The translations under genes were made by a program, and so were the position numbers. The notes under the pieces were generated by a model. The model ran no database searches and had not been told where the DNA came from. It was given only the letters and a program-made list of their open reading frames with translations. Positions 22,963 to 34,689 of a DNA stretch of 64,000 nt are shown one piece after another (the stretch's first letter is position 1; every line of letters begins with the position of its first letter). The DNA is taken from positions 1,188,021 through 1,252,020 of the forward strand of contig NW_022098058.1 of NCBI RefSeq assembly GCF_002288925.2, written 5' to 3'. Origin of the DNA: Delphinapterus leucas. Lineage: Eukaryota; Chordata; Mammalia; Artiodactyla; Monodontidae.

Positions 22963-25280
22963 AAGAAAATAGCAGTGGCCCAGCCAACATCGTTCTCAAT
23001 GGTGAAAAACTGAAACCATTTCCACTAAGATCAGGAACAAGACAAGGTTGCCCACTCTCACCACAATTATTCAACATAGTTTTGGAAGTTTTAGTCACAG
23101 CAATCAGAGAAGAAAAAGAAATAAAAAGAATCCAAATCGGAAAAGAAGAAGTAAAACTGTCACTGTTTGCAGATGACATGATACTATACATAGAGAATCC
23201 TAAACATGCTACCAGAAAACTACTAGAGCTAATCAATGAATTTGGTAAAGTAGCAGGATACAAAATTAATGCACAGAAATCTCTTGCATTCCTATACACT
23301 AATGATGAAAAATCTGAAAGAGAAATTAAGGAAACACTCCCATTTACCACTGCAACAAAAAGAATAAAATACCTAGGAATAAACCTACCTAAGGAGGTAA
23401 AAGACCTGTACTCAGAAAACTATAAGACACTGATGAAAGGAATCAAAGATGACACAAACAGATGGAGAGATATACCGTGTTCTTGGATTGGAAGTATCAA
23501 CATTGTGAAAATGACTATACTACCCAAAGCAATCTACAGATTCAATGTAATCCCTATCAAACTACCAATGGCATTTTTCACAGAACTAGAACAAAAAATT
23601 TTACAATTCATAAGGAAACACAAAAGACCCCGAAGAGCCAAAGCAATCTCGAGAAAGAAAAATGGAGCTGGAGGAATCAGGCTCCTGGGCTTCAGAGCAT
23701 ACTACAAAGCTACAGTAATCAAGACAGTATGGTACTGGCACAAAAACAGGAATATAGATCAGTGGAACAGGATAGAAAGCCCAGAGGTAAACCCATGCAC
23801 ATATGGTCACCTTATCTTTGATAAAGGAGGCAACAGTATACAATGGAGAAAAGACAACCTCTTCAATAAGTGGTGCTGGGAAAACTGGACAGCTACATGT
23901 AAAAGAATGAAATTAGAACACTCGGTAACACCCTACACAAAAATAAACTCAAAATGGATTAAAGACCTAAATGTAAGGCCAGACACTATAAAACTCTTAG
24001 AGGAAAACATAGGTCGAACACTCCATGACATAAATTACAGCAAGATCCTTTTTGACCCACCTCCTAGAGAAATGGAAATAAAAACAAAAATAAACAAATG
24101 GGACCTAATGAAACTTCAAAGCTTTTGCACAGCAAAGGAAACCATAAACAAGACGAAAAGACAACCCTCAGAATGGGAGAAAATATTTGCAAATGAAGCA
24201 ACTGACAAAGGATTTATCACCAAAATATACAAGTAGCTCATGCAGCTCAATATCAAAAAAACAAACAACCCAATCCAAAAATGGGCAGAAGACCTACATA
24301 GACATTTCTCCAAAGAAGATATACAGATTGCCAACAAACACATGAAAGGATGCTCAACATCACTAATCATTAGAGAAATGCAAATCAAAACTACAATGAG
24401 GTATCACCTCACACTGGTCAGAATGGCCATCATCAAAAAATCTACAAACAATAAATGCTGGAGAGTGGAGAAAAGGGAACCTGTTGAGCTGTTGGTGGGA
24501 AAGTAAATTGATACAGCCACTATGGAGAACAGTATGGAGGTTCCTTAGAAAAACTAAAAATAGAAGTACCATATGACTCAGCAATCCCACTACTGGGCAT
24601 ATACCCTGAGAAAACCATAATTCAAAAAGAGTCAGGTACCACAGTGTTCATTGCAGCACTATTTACAATAGGAAGGACATGGAAGCAACCTAAATGTCCA
24701 TCAACAGATGAATGGATAAAGAAGATGTGGCACATATATACAATGGAATATTACTCAGCCATAAAAAGAAACAAAATTGAGTTATTTGTAATGAGGTGAA
24801 TGGACCTAGAGACTGTCATACAGAGTGAAGTAAGTCAGAAAGGGAAAAACAAATACTATATGCTAACACATATATGTGGAATCTAAAAAAAAAAAGGTTC
24901 TGAAGAACCTAGGGGCAGGACAGGAATAAAAACGCAGACATAGAGAATGGACTTGAGGACACAGGGAGGGCGAAGGGTAAGCGGGGACGAAGTGAGAGAA
25001 TGGCATGGACATATATACACTACCAAATGTAAAATAGATAGCTAGTGGGAAGCAGCTGCATTGCACAGGGAGATCAGCTCGGTGCTTTGTGTCCACCTAG
25101 AGGGGTGGGATAGGGAGGATGGGAGGGAGACGCAAGAGGGAGGAGATATGGGGAGATATGGGGATATATGTATACGTATAGCTGATTCACTTTGTTATAC
25201 AGAAGAAACTAACACACCACTGTAAAGCAATTATACTCCAATAAAGATGTTAAAGAAAAAAAGAAAGTAGCAGTGGCCCA
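22963..25280 (+). mobile_element. youngest L1 of the nest, 5' truncated, with 20-bp TSD
   Basis: The L1 starts at 22983 inside ORF2 and ends after AATAAAGATGTTAAAG in an A-rich tail near 25260. The TSDs at 22963-22982 and 25261-25280 are 20 bp and differ at one base (AAGAAAAT versus AAGAAAGT, then AGCAGTGGCCCA). TT precedes the left copy, so the nick site was TT/AAGA. Confidence 0.92.
23082..24236 (+). pseudogene. L1 ORF2 fragment (reverse transcriptase, C-terminal part)
   Basis: A 384-codon open frame covers the 3' half of L1 ORF2. The reverse-transcriptase active-site motif appears as [15 protein letters not shown] (about residues 26-40 of the frame), with F-A-D-D in the place of the usual YxDD, as is normal for L1. 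The region after the RT domain and the start of the C-terminal part follow. The frame is closed by TAG at 24234-24236 where ORF2 normally reads on, and the similarity continues afterwards (for example [20 protein letters not shown]) until it is broken by small deletions near 24470. The 5' part of ORF2 with the endonuclease domain and all of ORF1 are missing. It cannot make an active protein; it is a 5'-truncated, dead copy. Confidence 0.93.
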
Positions 25281-25761
25281 TCAACAGATGAATGGATCAA
25301 GTACATGTGGTATATCTATATATACATATACAGTGGAATATTATTCAGCCATAAAAAAGAATGAAAGTCTGCTATTTGCAGCAATGTGGATGGACCTAGA
25401 GAATATTATACTTAGTGAAGTAAGTCAGACAAAGACAAATACTATATTACATCACTTATATGTGGAATCTAAAAAACAATACAAATGAATGTATATGCAA
25501 AACAGAAACAGACACACAGATATAGAAAACAAACTACTGGTTACCAAAAGGGAGAGGGGAAAATTAGTGGTATGGGATTAAGAGACACAAACTACAATAA
25601 ATGAAATAAATAAGCAACAAGGATATATTGTGTAGCAGAGGGAAATATAGCCATTATCTTATACTTTTAATGGAGTACAATCTACAAAAATACTGAATCA
25701 CTATGCTATACACCTACAACTAATAGAATATTGTAAATAAACTATTAAAAAAATAGCAGTG
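25281..25761 (+). mobile_element. middle-aged L1 3' end of the nest
   Basis: It begins around CCATCAACAGATGAATGGATC and passes through GTGGAATATTATTCAGCCATAAAAAAG and GAAGTAAGTCAGACAAAGAC. It ends ATTGTAAATAAACTATTAAAAAAA, followed by AATAGCAGTG (25752-25761), the third copy of the target sequence. Confidence 0.88.
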
Positions 25762-26482
25762 AATGTGACAAAGGTGTATATAAAAGAAGCTCACAGCAGC
25801 AGTATTTATAATAATATGGAAATCACTGAAGTGTTCAACAATAAGGGATTGGTTAAATAAACTAGGGTACATCTGTATGATGAAATACTATGCAATCTTT
25901 CAAAATGTTGTGGAATTATATTTATTGATATGGGAAAATTTTGTAATCCAGTGTTATATAATTTGTTAGGTGACATAAGCAGAGAGTAAAATCGTATATG
26001 CAGTCTGATCTCATTTGGGAAAAGTACATACATATTCTAGAAAGTGTATAAAATCAGCGCTCATAGAAAATGTATTTACATATGTACATATAAAGAAGTT
26101 CCTATGACAACCAAAGTGATTATGGCTGAGTGATAGCATTTCAGGTGATGTTAATTTCTAAGTGTTTGTTTTTGAATTTTATGTTTTACGTAAGTGTGAG
26201 CTCATCTCTATGTTTCCAAATCTCCTACAATGAGTGTACTACTTACCTAACCATGCAAAGGTTTTTATTTTTGTGGTGATGGTGGTTGCTGAAGTGGCTG
26301 AGCCCCCCAGCCACATCCAGGACTCAAACTCAGGGTTTGCGGTGCCAAGTCCAGGCCTCAGCACCCCGCACCCTTCAACATGCCTGACCCCTGGTCCCAG
26401 GTCCCCAGACCACACCCCACCATGGCTGGCTGTCTTGCCAAGGCCAGCCTGGGGCAGAAACTCGGGTGGCCCAAGTACCCAC

Positions 26483-26645
26483 CTTTTTGAAGAGTCTGAT
26501 GACATCCTCGCTGATTTGGGAGAGGCGAACGATGACATTGTTCATGAAGATGTCATTGAGGGTGGCATGGTCTCGGCTCTCCCGCCTGGTCTGATGCAGG
26601 ACTAGATACCAACAGTTCACAGGCGAGAGGAGATATTGGTCCTTC
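26483..26645 (-). CDS. SRGAP3: SRGAP3 coding exon 3 (F-BAR domain)
   Basis: The exon is 163 nt: one base completing a Lys codon split with exon 2, then 54 codons ending in phase 0. The acceptor on the minus strand is TCTTGGTTTCCACAG and the donor is GTGGGT. The peptide begins KDQYLLSPVNCWYLVLHQ, includes RRESRDHATLNDIFMNN and ends SEDVIRLFKK. The LSPVNCW segment is shared by srGAP family members, and the variable positions fit srGAP3. This part forms the helical F-BAR core that mediates dimerisation and membrane binding. Exon 2 ends in AA and this exon begins with G, so the junction keeps the frame, which supports the two being neighbours in one transcript. The reading frame is open throughout, with no sign of pseudogenisation. 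It lies 20,368 bp from exon 2 and 22,960 bp from exon 4. Confidence 0.96.
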
Positions 26646-26744
26646 CTGTGGAAACCAAGACAGCTCAAGTTGGCTCCACTGAAACTGCCAGCCACACAGT
26701 GTTCTACGTTGTCACCCACCGCGGCTCTTTTGACCCTCATGGGG

Positions 26745-26865
26745 CCCTTTCAAACTCGTTTTATTATAACATATTTAACAGCTGGGGCAACAGAGACCGT
26801 GAGGAAGCAATTCTCCCAAGGTCACAGAGCAGTGCTGGGGCCAAAACCCAGGTCTTTGACTAGAA
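26745..26865 (-). repeat. MIR SINE fragment
   Basis: TTATTATAACATATTTAACAGCTGGGGCAACAGAGACC and CAAGGTCACAGAGCAGTGC match a reverse MIR just upstream of exon 3 in transcript direction. Confidence 0.65.
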
Positions 26866-27305
26866 GTCCTATCCCGTCCTACTCTCCCACTGGATGTAGC
26901 ACTTGCTACATGTATCTCTCCCTTCTGAGAGGAAGCTGTCTTCCCTGGAGTTAAGAAATACTAAACCAGTTGTGCTTGAAATTCTTGTATGAGTTCTAGA
27001 AATATCCAGGGGAAAGAACAAGAAGCGGACCCTTTCCTTCCCCTCCTTGCCTCCCCCAACCCCTGGGGGTCCCTCAGGCTCTTAACCTTTTTGTCCTCCT
27101 CCAGGGTCAGTCCTGGTCTCTTGGCCTCTTGGAAACACATTCCTTTGCCCCTCAATGGAGCTGAGGGCCTGGAGGATTTCAGGTTCTATACTTGGGAAGA
27201 GAGCCTAAGGAAATCTGCTTTTGAGTGAAGTACACACAAGACAAATCTTTGTCCTTCAATGACTGACACATTCTTAGTGTCCTCTAGCTGGGCATTATGC
27301 TAAAA

Positions 27306-27492
27306 GAGGGGTTCTCAAAGTGTCGGGGTCCCCAGACCAGCAGCAGCGTCGCCTGGGGTCTATAAGAAATGCAGGCTCTTGAGCCTCACTCCAGCCCTGC
27401 TGAATCAGAACCTCTGGAGGTGACCCGGTGATCTGGGTTTTAACAAGCCCTCCAAGCTGCTGATTCCCACGCAAGTCTGAGAACCACAGATC
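27306..27492. mobile_element. MER5A-type hAT remnant
   Basis: GGGGTTCTCAAAGTGTCGGGGTCCCCAGACCAGCAGCAGC through TTAACAAGCCCTCCAAGCTGCTGATTCC to GTCTGAGAACCACAG is a full-length copy with inverted ends. Confidence 0.9.
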
Positions 27493-28611
27493 TATGCACC
27501 AGTGTTTCCCGAAACTTGGGAAATGGGATATTTCCAAAAAAGAAGTGGGGGATATCTCTCTTCTCTGTGCTTTACCAAAGACCCCTCTGTTAGTCTCAAT
27601 AAAGTGTATATAGTGTCCAGGAAGACAGTAAAGGACAATCAGAAACCAAAATCAAACCAATAATCCCACGTTGCCACATGGGGCATCTGGCATGTGTACT
27701 TGACCTAAGACCCTTCCTCCACTTTCCAAGCCAGGAAGGTGATGTTGGGGCAGAGGGCCATCCACCACCTAGGGTGACTGGCTCAAGGTCCAGTCCCCCA
27801 GGCCTGCCTGGCTCCCCCGGGGGGCTGGCCATGGTTCTCTGAGGAAATGCGGCCTCCCACGATCAGTGTTTCTGAGGAAGGGAATTCTGCTGACTTCCGC
27901 TTTGACCACATCATCCTCCCAAAGTCAAGTGGAAGCGTAGCCCTGAGGGCCTCTGGGCAGCCACAGCACGTACACCCCTCACTGCACCCAAACCCTGGGC
28001 TTGGGAAGGATAGGTGAGGAGAGGTCAGTTGACTTTTCCTTCTGTCACCAAACGGGCTTAAAAATCTGCCCAGGTAGTCGGAATTTGGGAGAAAGGAATT
28101 TGGTTGAGAGAGTGGATGGATATGTTAGATACATCTAAGGAAAATGGAGGAGACATTATGCTGTAAGAGAAACGAAGCAGTTTCTCCTTTGTTTATAGCC
28201 TAGAGAAAAGGCCAGAACACTGAAATCCAACAGCCCAGCCCAAATCCCTCAGCATTTATTCCGTGTCAGGTCTCAGGTGGGCTCTGGGTGAGCGTGGACA
28301 CAGACCTGCCTCGGAGGGGCTCCTAATGAGGTGGCTGAGGCAGAAGGATTACAGTGGAAGGTGCTGAAGCGCTGGGATAGAAGCATGCAGAGCACCCGTT
28401 CTGCGCGAGAAGCTGGAGAAAACGCGGAGCCCACTCCACGTCCCCGTCACACAGGCCCCTTTGCTTTCCTGCCAGCTTCTTCCCGCCTGGGGTCTTCACG
28501 CGCGCTGTGCCATCTGGAATGTGTGAGCCCCTGCTCTTCTCTCTTCCTCTGAGTCTTGGCTTAAATGATACTCCCTGGAGAGTGTGCCTCGGAGGACCTC
28601 GCTCTAGGGCA

Positions 28612-28798
28612 GCGGTTCTCAGAGGTGGTCCCCAGCCCAGATGCATCAGCTTCACTTTGAAATTTGTTGGAAATGTAAATTGTCGGGGCCACTCCAGACC
28701 ACTTAATAAGAAATCCGGGAGGTGGGACCAGCACCTGTGTTTTGACCAGCCCTCCAGAGGATTGCGATGCACTCTCAGGTTTGAGAATTCCTGCCTTA
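28612..28798. mobile_element. MER5A-type hAT remnant
   Basis: It runs from GCAGCGGTTCTCAGAGGTGGTCCCCAGC to TCAGGTTTGAGAATTCCTGCC, with the usual ACCAGCCCTCCAGAGGATT block. Confidence 0.85.
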
Positions 28799-29167
28799 AG
28801 GAGTTTCCACTCCCCACCCACCACCCTACTCGAAGTTCTGTGAGAGCAGGAACTGTTTCTGTCTTAGTCACCATATCCAGTGCCCAGCAATGTGCCTGAC
28901 ATGCAGTAGGTGCTGTAGAAGAGAAACCCAACAGAAAAGGTCACATTTGTGCTGGGTCTTGAAGAATAGGTACGAGTTTTCCAAATAGAGGGGCAGAGAG
29001 ATGGAATTGTAGGCAGAGGGACCTGTGGATACAAAGATAGAGAAGCAGCTCAGCAGAGCTAGAATTGTGAGCGTGTTAGGGGAGGACATAAGGATGGGGA
29101 GACAGGTGAAAGGTTTGATTGTGGCGAATCGAACACCAGCCTAATGAGTTGGGGTTTTATCATCTAG

Positions 29168-29346
29168 GCCATATGGTTCTCAACCCAGGTTGCACACTAA
29201 AATCACCTGGGAAGCTTTTAAAAAACACCAAGACCCAGGCCCCACCCAAGACCAATTAAGTCAGAATCTCTGGGGGTAGAACCTTGGTATTTTTAAAACA
29301 TTCTCTATAAGATTCTAATGTGCATCCAGGGTTAAGAATGCCTGCT
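29168..29346. mobile_element. MER5-type hAT remnant inside the L2-like repeat
   Basis: TATGGTTCTCAACCCAGGTTGCACACTAAAATCACCTGGG to AGGGTTAAGAATGCCTG. TCTAGGC on the left and TGTAGGC on the right may be the decayed target duplication. Confidence 0.8.
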
Positions 29347-29451
29347 GTAGGCAGTGGAGAGTCATGGAAGTTATTTAAGCAGAGGTATGATCTAACCAAT
29401 GTGTGTCTTAGAAAGATCATTGCGGGCAGACTGGAGGATGATGGACAGATG

Positions 29452-29535
29452 AGTGGGTGGGTGGATGGGTTGGTGGGTGGGTGGCTTGTTGGGTGGATAG
29501 ACGGGTGGATGGATGAACAGGCGGATGAGTGGAGG
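29452..29535. repeat. TGGG/TGGA tandem repeat
   Basis: Imperfect four-base units GTGG, ATGG and TTGG repeat over about 84 bp (for example GGTTGGTGGGTGGGTGGC). Confidence 0.85.
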
Positions 29536-30299
29536 GCTGGATGGGTGTGGGCAGAGGTGTGGGGCTGGAGGCAGGAGGACCAGTCAGGAGGTGACCCTAG
29601 TCCAGGAAAAGAGAGATGATGAGGGCCTGGGTGGTGGCCAGAGAAGGGTGAATTTAAGAGACTCCTCACCAAGAGAGCAGAGAATCTTGGAGACTTCCTG
29701 GAAATAGAGAGGGGGTGGGGGAGGGGGAAGTGGATGGTGATTCCGAGATTTGGATCTCAGGCGACTGGTTGGATGCTGATGACATGAACCGAGATAAGAA
29801 CTGCAAGGGGAGAAGTGGGTTTGGGCAGAAAATAGTTTACATCCCATTTCCACAGCTTCCTAGGTGGCGATGGAAATGCAAAGATGAAAGGAGAGATGAG
29901 ATAATTGAGCTGTTACCTAAATTACTTCAGGGGCTGAGCTCAGCCTGGGATGCAAGAATTGAACAGCACCAGGGAATTAAATGTGCAAAATTTATGGAAG
30001 TCACAGCCAGAAGGTAAGTTTCAGGGGAAAGGAAAAAGGTCTTGAAAGGGTGCAAAAGTGCTGGGACAGCTTGGGGACCATTAATTAGGTCACCTGGCCA
30101 GGGAGAGACTGGGTAAGAGAAAGAGTGGAAAGGAGGCGCTTTCCTTATCAGCAGCTGTGGGCAGGAGGCAACACAGACGCAGACGGGATTACAGGGGCGG
30201 CAGAAGGAGCAGAGGCAAGGAGGGGAGAGTTACCCGAAAGCAACCAAGGACTTGTCAAGCTAAAGTGAGTGGCTGCTGAGGAGATGAGGCCTTGGTTCA

Positions 30300-31210
30300 T
30301 TCAGGCTTTCATTCATTCATTGTCTGTCTCCGTGTGTACGTGCCAGGCAGGCGAGGGGCTGGGGATGCAGCAGTAACCACAGCAGGCAAGACCCTGCTCC
30401 ACAAGGCTACCTTCGCGTAAGGGAGACACACGAGGAAGCAGAAGATGATGATACAGCCTCATAAATGTAGTGACGGGAAGGAGACTACGGGGCAGAGGAA
30501 GCCCCCTCGCCCAGATCTGGTGGAGGGGTGAGCATGGATGGCTTCCTGGAGGAAGCACTTTCTAGACTGAGAACTAAAGGCTGGAATGGAGTTTGACAGG
30601 GGAGAGCTTTCTAGGTGGAGAAATATGATGAACAAAGGCCTAGAGAGAGCAGGTTGGTGAGTCAAACATAGTCAAGGGTGCTCAAGCATCATGTCCTGGA
30701 GTGATGGGGGGAGAGTGAAAAACAAGGTTGGAGAATTAGGAAGAGGCCACATAGTTAAGGGCCTTAAGTCCCAGTAGAGAGTTTGAGCTTCATCCTGAGG
30801 TTGGCAGGGAGCCACTGAGGGGTTTAGAACAGGGGAGTGAAAGGGTAAAATTCCACTTTCAAACTCTCACTCTGGCTACTGAGTGGAGGACGGGCTTGAG
30901 GGGGCCAAGAGGGAAGTTGAGGGATTCAAGAAACATTTAGGTGGTAAACTGACTGGACCCTGAGATTGACTGGTTGGGAGGGAAAAGAAGATGCTCAGAA
31001 TGACTCCAATTCTTTCAGGCTGGGTGCCTGAGAGCAGGGGTAGCGTTTACGGAGATGAGGAACATTTACAGGGGCAGGGTAGGGAGGGAAGGCGATGAGT
31101 TTTATTTGAAGACGGCGAGTCTAAAGGGCTTGTGGAACACTCAGAAGGCGATATCTGGGCTAGAGAGATAAATGTGGACGCCGGCAACAAGCACTTGGAT
31201 GATATTTGAA
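30300..31210. repeat. long copy of the L2-like ancient repeat
   Basis: It starts with TTCATTCATTCATTGTCTG and GTACGTGCCAGGCAGGCGAGGGGCTGGGGATGCAGCAG. It continues through GCCACATAGTTAAGGGCC and GAGCCACTGAGGGGTTTAGAACAGG to GATATCTGGGCTAGAGAG. This is the longest and best-ordered copy in the window. Confidence 0.55.
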
Positions 31211-31859
31211 ACCGTGGAATGACCTGGAACTCTTTACAAATGCACGTGACCACCACGTGGCAGAAAAGGCAAATTCTCAGGAGACCTGTCGAGGCTGCAG
31301 CTGGAGGGATGGGGCAGGGCTGCGCTCCTCCTGCCCTGGTGAGCTGGAAGAGGCCTACAATGGGGATGATGTGCCAGCCCATCCTCTGCAGACACTGTCC
31401 CAGGCCTGCCGTGCAACCAGCAGGTCCATCCTCTGGGTCCACTCCAGCACGGGAGGCTGCTTCTGCTCTCCCCATCTTCTCCCAGCCCTGGCTCCCCTCA
31501 TGTAGGGCAGCTCATTTGGAGACTAAAAGACCGGGGTGAACAGGGCTGTCCACAGCCAGGGTCAGGGTGGAGTTGACCGCTCTGTGGAGAGCTGCCATCT
31601 GTGGCCTTGGTCACAATGGTACCTGGCTCTCACCATGTCAGAAAGAAGAGGGAAGGCCACAGATGGGGCCCAGCATGGTGAGACAGAAAGACACGATGAA
31701 ACAGAAAGACACCTGGACTTGGGGGGGAGGGGTACCCCTGAGTCCATACTGCCTGTGTGACTATATGCAGGTCTCTTAAACCCTGTGGCCTGGCTACTTA
31801 GACCATATTGTCAACCTTGCTGTTAAACACCAGAAAAAAGCTCCAGGGTCAGTCAGCAG

Positions 31860-32295
31860 TTCCCCCACTGGATACATTCTTATTGCATATTTCACATGGA
31901 CCAGTCCCCAGGGACATGACATGGAGCGCAACAGACACAGCTCCTGCCTCCACGGAGCTTACAGTCCAGTGGGGGAGACACATAACCCTCAGAGAGTTCA
32001 GCACGTGTGGATGGAGTCACAGCCACAGAAAGTGCCAGAAAGGAGAGCATGGTATATGAGGACTCATATCAAGGGGACCTGGCCGGATTCCGGGGGTCTC
32101 TGAAGTGTCCCTAAGGAAGGGGCCTTTCAGCTAGGCTCTAAAGGAAGAGATGGGGGAGGCAGGTAAAGGGGCCAGGAGAGTGGGCTTGCGGGTGACGATT
32201 CCAGGCAGAGGGAACAGAATGGGCAAAGGCTCACTGCGGGGCAGGGAGCTCGGTGCATTTAAGGCACCGAATGAAGGCCAGTGTGGCTAAAGCCC
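31860..32295. repeat. L2-like ancient repeat, second copy
   Basis: Carries CACGGAGCTTACAGTCCAGTGGGGGAGAC, GATTCCAGGCAGAGGGAACAG and GAATGAAGGCCAGTGTGGC in the same order as the longer copy at 30.3-31.2 kb. Confidence 0.55.
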
Positions 32296-33219
32296 GGGGA
32301 GCAAGGCAGAGGAGGGGCAGATGCGGGGTCCCGAAGGCTCCGGCCACCCACGGGCCATCTGGATTGTACCGGGACCGCAGGAAGAAGCATCCAGGCCACA
32401 TATGGCAGAGCTGGACACCGGCCTTCTCTTTTCAGGAGGTTACTTGTCCATTTTGAAAACAGGACCCCTTTGACCTGAGACCCAGCTCTCCATGCTAGCA
32501 GCCATTTTGCCTGCTGCAGCCACACTTCTGGAAGATGCCAAAATGAACCTGGGCAGGCGTTCTGTCCTCTAAGGCACATCTTGAGGGCTTTTCTCCTTTT
32601 CCAGTCTTGCATCCCTGTGTCCACACAGCAGGTGGAAGCTGCTGAGCTAAGGTATAATTGAGAACTTTCACATAGATGTGTATGTATTTTACTTTTTACA
32701 GCCAGAAAACAGCAATGAAAATTTCTGGTGAGTCACAGCTTTCTTTCTTTGGCTAGGGGAGCTGGGTACGAGGATCCAAGCAACTGCAGCTAGAGGAGCG
32801 AGGCCTCGCCAAGCTGGTGAGTTGGGAAAATGAAATCAGCAGTGAGCCAGCTTCTCCCTTCTTCTTCTTCTGGCTGGGCACCGGAAAATTCCACTTAGCA
32901 AACAGAACCCATTTCCAGGCCTGTTGAGCCCCATCCAAATGCAGATGAAGGCAAATCCACTGCCCGGGGATGGTGGTCCCTCCCGGAGGGAGGGGAGCTC
33001 CTGCAGCTGACCCTGTCCCCAAGACGCCAAGTCCCTGCCTCTGGCTTCCCGCTCGCTTCCAAGACATTCCAGGGTCTTGCACTACGCTTGCTTGGGCAGC
33101 TGCCAGCAAAGCTCAGAAAAGCATCCCTCAATTAGTTCCGGGGCCCAAAAAGTATGGTTAACCTCTTGCTACCTAAGTTGCCCCAATCAGGATTTGGAAT
33201 TCCTTGTCCTTGCTGGGAG

Positions 33220-33615
33220 CATGAATCATTAATTCTGAAAATATTAACTGGGTGCCATGTTTTGTGCCAGACAGTGCTAAGCAAAGTGAGTCATGCTCCG
33301 TGATTCATGGAGCTTACGGTCCAGTAGGGGCCTCAGGTGACAATCAAATAAGCACATAAGTAGATAGGAAATGGTGTCAGTGATAAGAGCTGTGAGAGAG
33401 AAATGCATGGTGCCTCCTGAGTCTATAATGGAGGGGGGTGGGGGTGGGGGTTTACCTCACCCAGGGAAGGTGGAGGTGGTCCTTCTTGTCACTGAGACGT
33501 TAGCTGAGATGTTTCTCCTGGTTGAGGCCTTCCCTGCCCCCCAGAGGCTCCTGGATCTCTAGTACACCACCCCATTTTATCGTTATTACAGCACTACCAT
33601 GCCTGACATCCATCC
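33220..33615. repeat. L2-like fragments
   Basis: GTGATTCATGGAGCTTACGGTCCAGTAGGGGCC at 33300 is the same phrase as at 31.95 kb. The part from 33490 (GCCTTCCCTGCCCCCCAGAGGC) is a separate L2-type piece. Confidence 0.5.
33432..33451 (+). other. G-rich tract
   Basis: G6, T, G5, T, G5 lie in a row; this can form a quadruplex only with shorter tracts. Confidence 0.55.
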
Positions 33616-33952
33616 TGTTCATTTACTTTTTGTTTCTGTCTTTGACCCCTTTCCAGCTTACATCTGTCCTCTTCACCACTGTTTCTCTGGTGTCGGGCAG
33701 GTCTGGGCACACAGTCGGCTGATAGGTGAAAAGTGCCCAGAAGGATGAGGTGGGACCAGAAAAATGCGTAGGTTGTACAGTGGCCTAGGGATAAGGGAGA
33801 GCATCCCAGCAGTCGACGTGAAGGCTCTGCGTGTGTGGGCGCCTTCCCGAGGGCAGAGCGGATGTCCAAGGGGTGGAGACAAGGCCACAGAGGCAGCACA
33901 GACCAGGGCCTTGAGGGACAGGATGAGCATCTGGGCTGTGTACTGCTGGACA

Positions 33953-34430
33953 CCAGTCTTCAGTAACAGCGCACCACAGATGGGTCACTTCAATAGCAGA
34001 AATGTATTGCCTCTCAGTTTTGGAGGCTGGAAGTCTGAGATCATGGTGTCAGCAGGGTTGGTTCCTTCTAAGGGCTGTGAGAGAGACTCTGTTCCGTGTC
34101 CCCCCCTCAGCTTCTGGCGGTATGCTGGCCATCTTTGGTATTCCAGCCATCTTTGGTGATCCGTGGCATGTAGACACATCACCCCAATCTCTGCCTTCAT
34201 GTTCATGTGATGTTTTCCCTGGATGTGTGTCTATGTCCAAATTCCCCTTTTTTTATATTATAGGGACACCAGTCATGTTGGATTAGGGCCCACTCTAATG
34301 ACCTCATCTTTACTTGATTACCTCTGTAAAGACCCTATTTCCAAACAAGGTCACACTCTGAGGTACTGGGGGTTTAGGATTTCAACATGTGAATTTTTGG
34401 AGGACAAAATTCAACCCCTAATAGGCTACT
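33953..34430 (-). mobile_element. ancient LTR-like repeat (MaLR-type suspected), antisense
   Basis: AGTTTTGGAGGCTGGAAGTCTGAGATCATGGTGTC, GGGACACCAGTCATGTTGGATTAGGGCCCAC and CACTCTGAGGTACTGGGGGTTTAGGATTTC are widely repeated phrases in mammalian genomes. I recognise the repeat but am not certain of the family. Confidence 0.6.
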
Positions 34431-34479
34431 ACCCCAAGTGGATCAGGAGTCTGAGGAGAGTTTACATGGTCACTTGGGC

Positions 34480-34640
34480 ATCCTTCCTGTGGTCCATCAG
34501 AGGAGCAAATGGACCTACGACACAGAGGATAAAGTCTAACCTCCTCCGCCAGCTTTTAAAGCCCATTTAAGGCCCAATCTGCTGCCTGCCCAGCCCTCTC
34601 CCTCATCCCCCTTTCTGCTCCAGGCAGTGGGTGAAGCTCT
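34480..34640. repeat. L2-type LINE fragment
   Basis: AGGATAAAGTCTAACCTCCTCCGCC and AAGGCCCAATCTGCTGCCTGCCCAGCCC match the L2 3' region. Confidence 0.6.
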
Positions 34641-34689
34641 GCGCCAGGAATGGGTTTCTTCATTTACCTATTCTTTGCCCCCCAAGGCT

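Larger units (their letters stand above)
22925..26140 (+). mobile_element. oldest L1 of a three-level nest (host element, split)
   Basis: The left part (about 22925-22982, ending CTTAAGAAAATAGCAGTG) continues at 25762 with AATGTGACAAAGGTG and AAGAAGCTCACAGCAGCAGTATTTATAATAATATGG. Joined, these match the order of an old L1 3' region. The element extends to about 26140 and is split by two later L1 insertions. Confidence 0.65.
3523..26482 (-). other. SRGAP3: SRGAP3 intron 3 (complete, 22,960 bp)
   Basis: Bounded by the donor of exon 3 (GTGGGT) and the acceptor of exon 4 (TTCCAG). Named repeats are listed separately. I see nothing recognisable in 4745-5060, 5945-7000, 7260-7650, 7830-8110, 8370-8940, 9135-9690, 10000-12440, 12770-13440, 16930-17540, 20010-20640 and 21150-21490. 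The repeat-poor stretches 18095-18480 and 21780-22330 are discussed as possible regulatory sequence. No second gene is supported. Confidence 0.85.
28830..30060. repeat. ancient L2-like sequence, split by a MER5-type element and a tandem repeat
   Basis: The left part holds TCTGTGAGAGCAGGAACTGTTTCTG (L2 3' phrase) and then GGGGCAGAGAGATGGAATTG...GTGAGCGTGTTAGGGG. The sequence resumes after the MER5 at GTCATGGAAGTTATTTAAGCAGAGG and carries the GTGTCTTAGAAAGATCATTGC segment. Confidence 0.5.

Noticed and set aside
24240..24506. 88-codon frame after the L1 ORF2 stop
   Set aside because: It is the continuation of L1 ORF2 past a premature stop and is not a separate gene.
28323..28931. 202-codon minus-strand open frame
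   Set aside because: It spans a MER5-type transposon and an L2 fragment; the peptide is low-complexity and not like any known protein.
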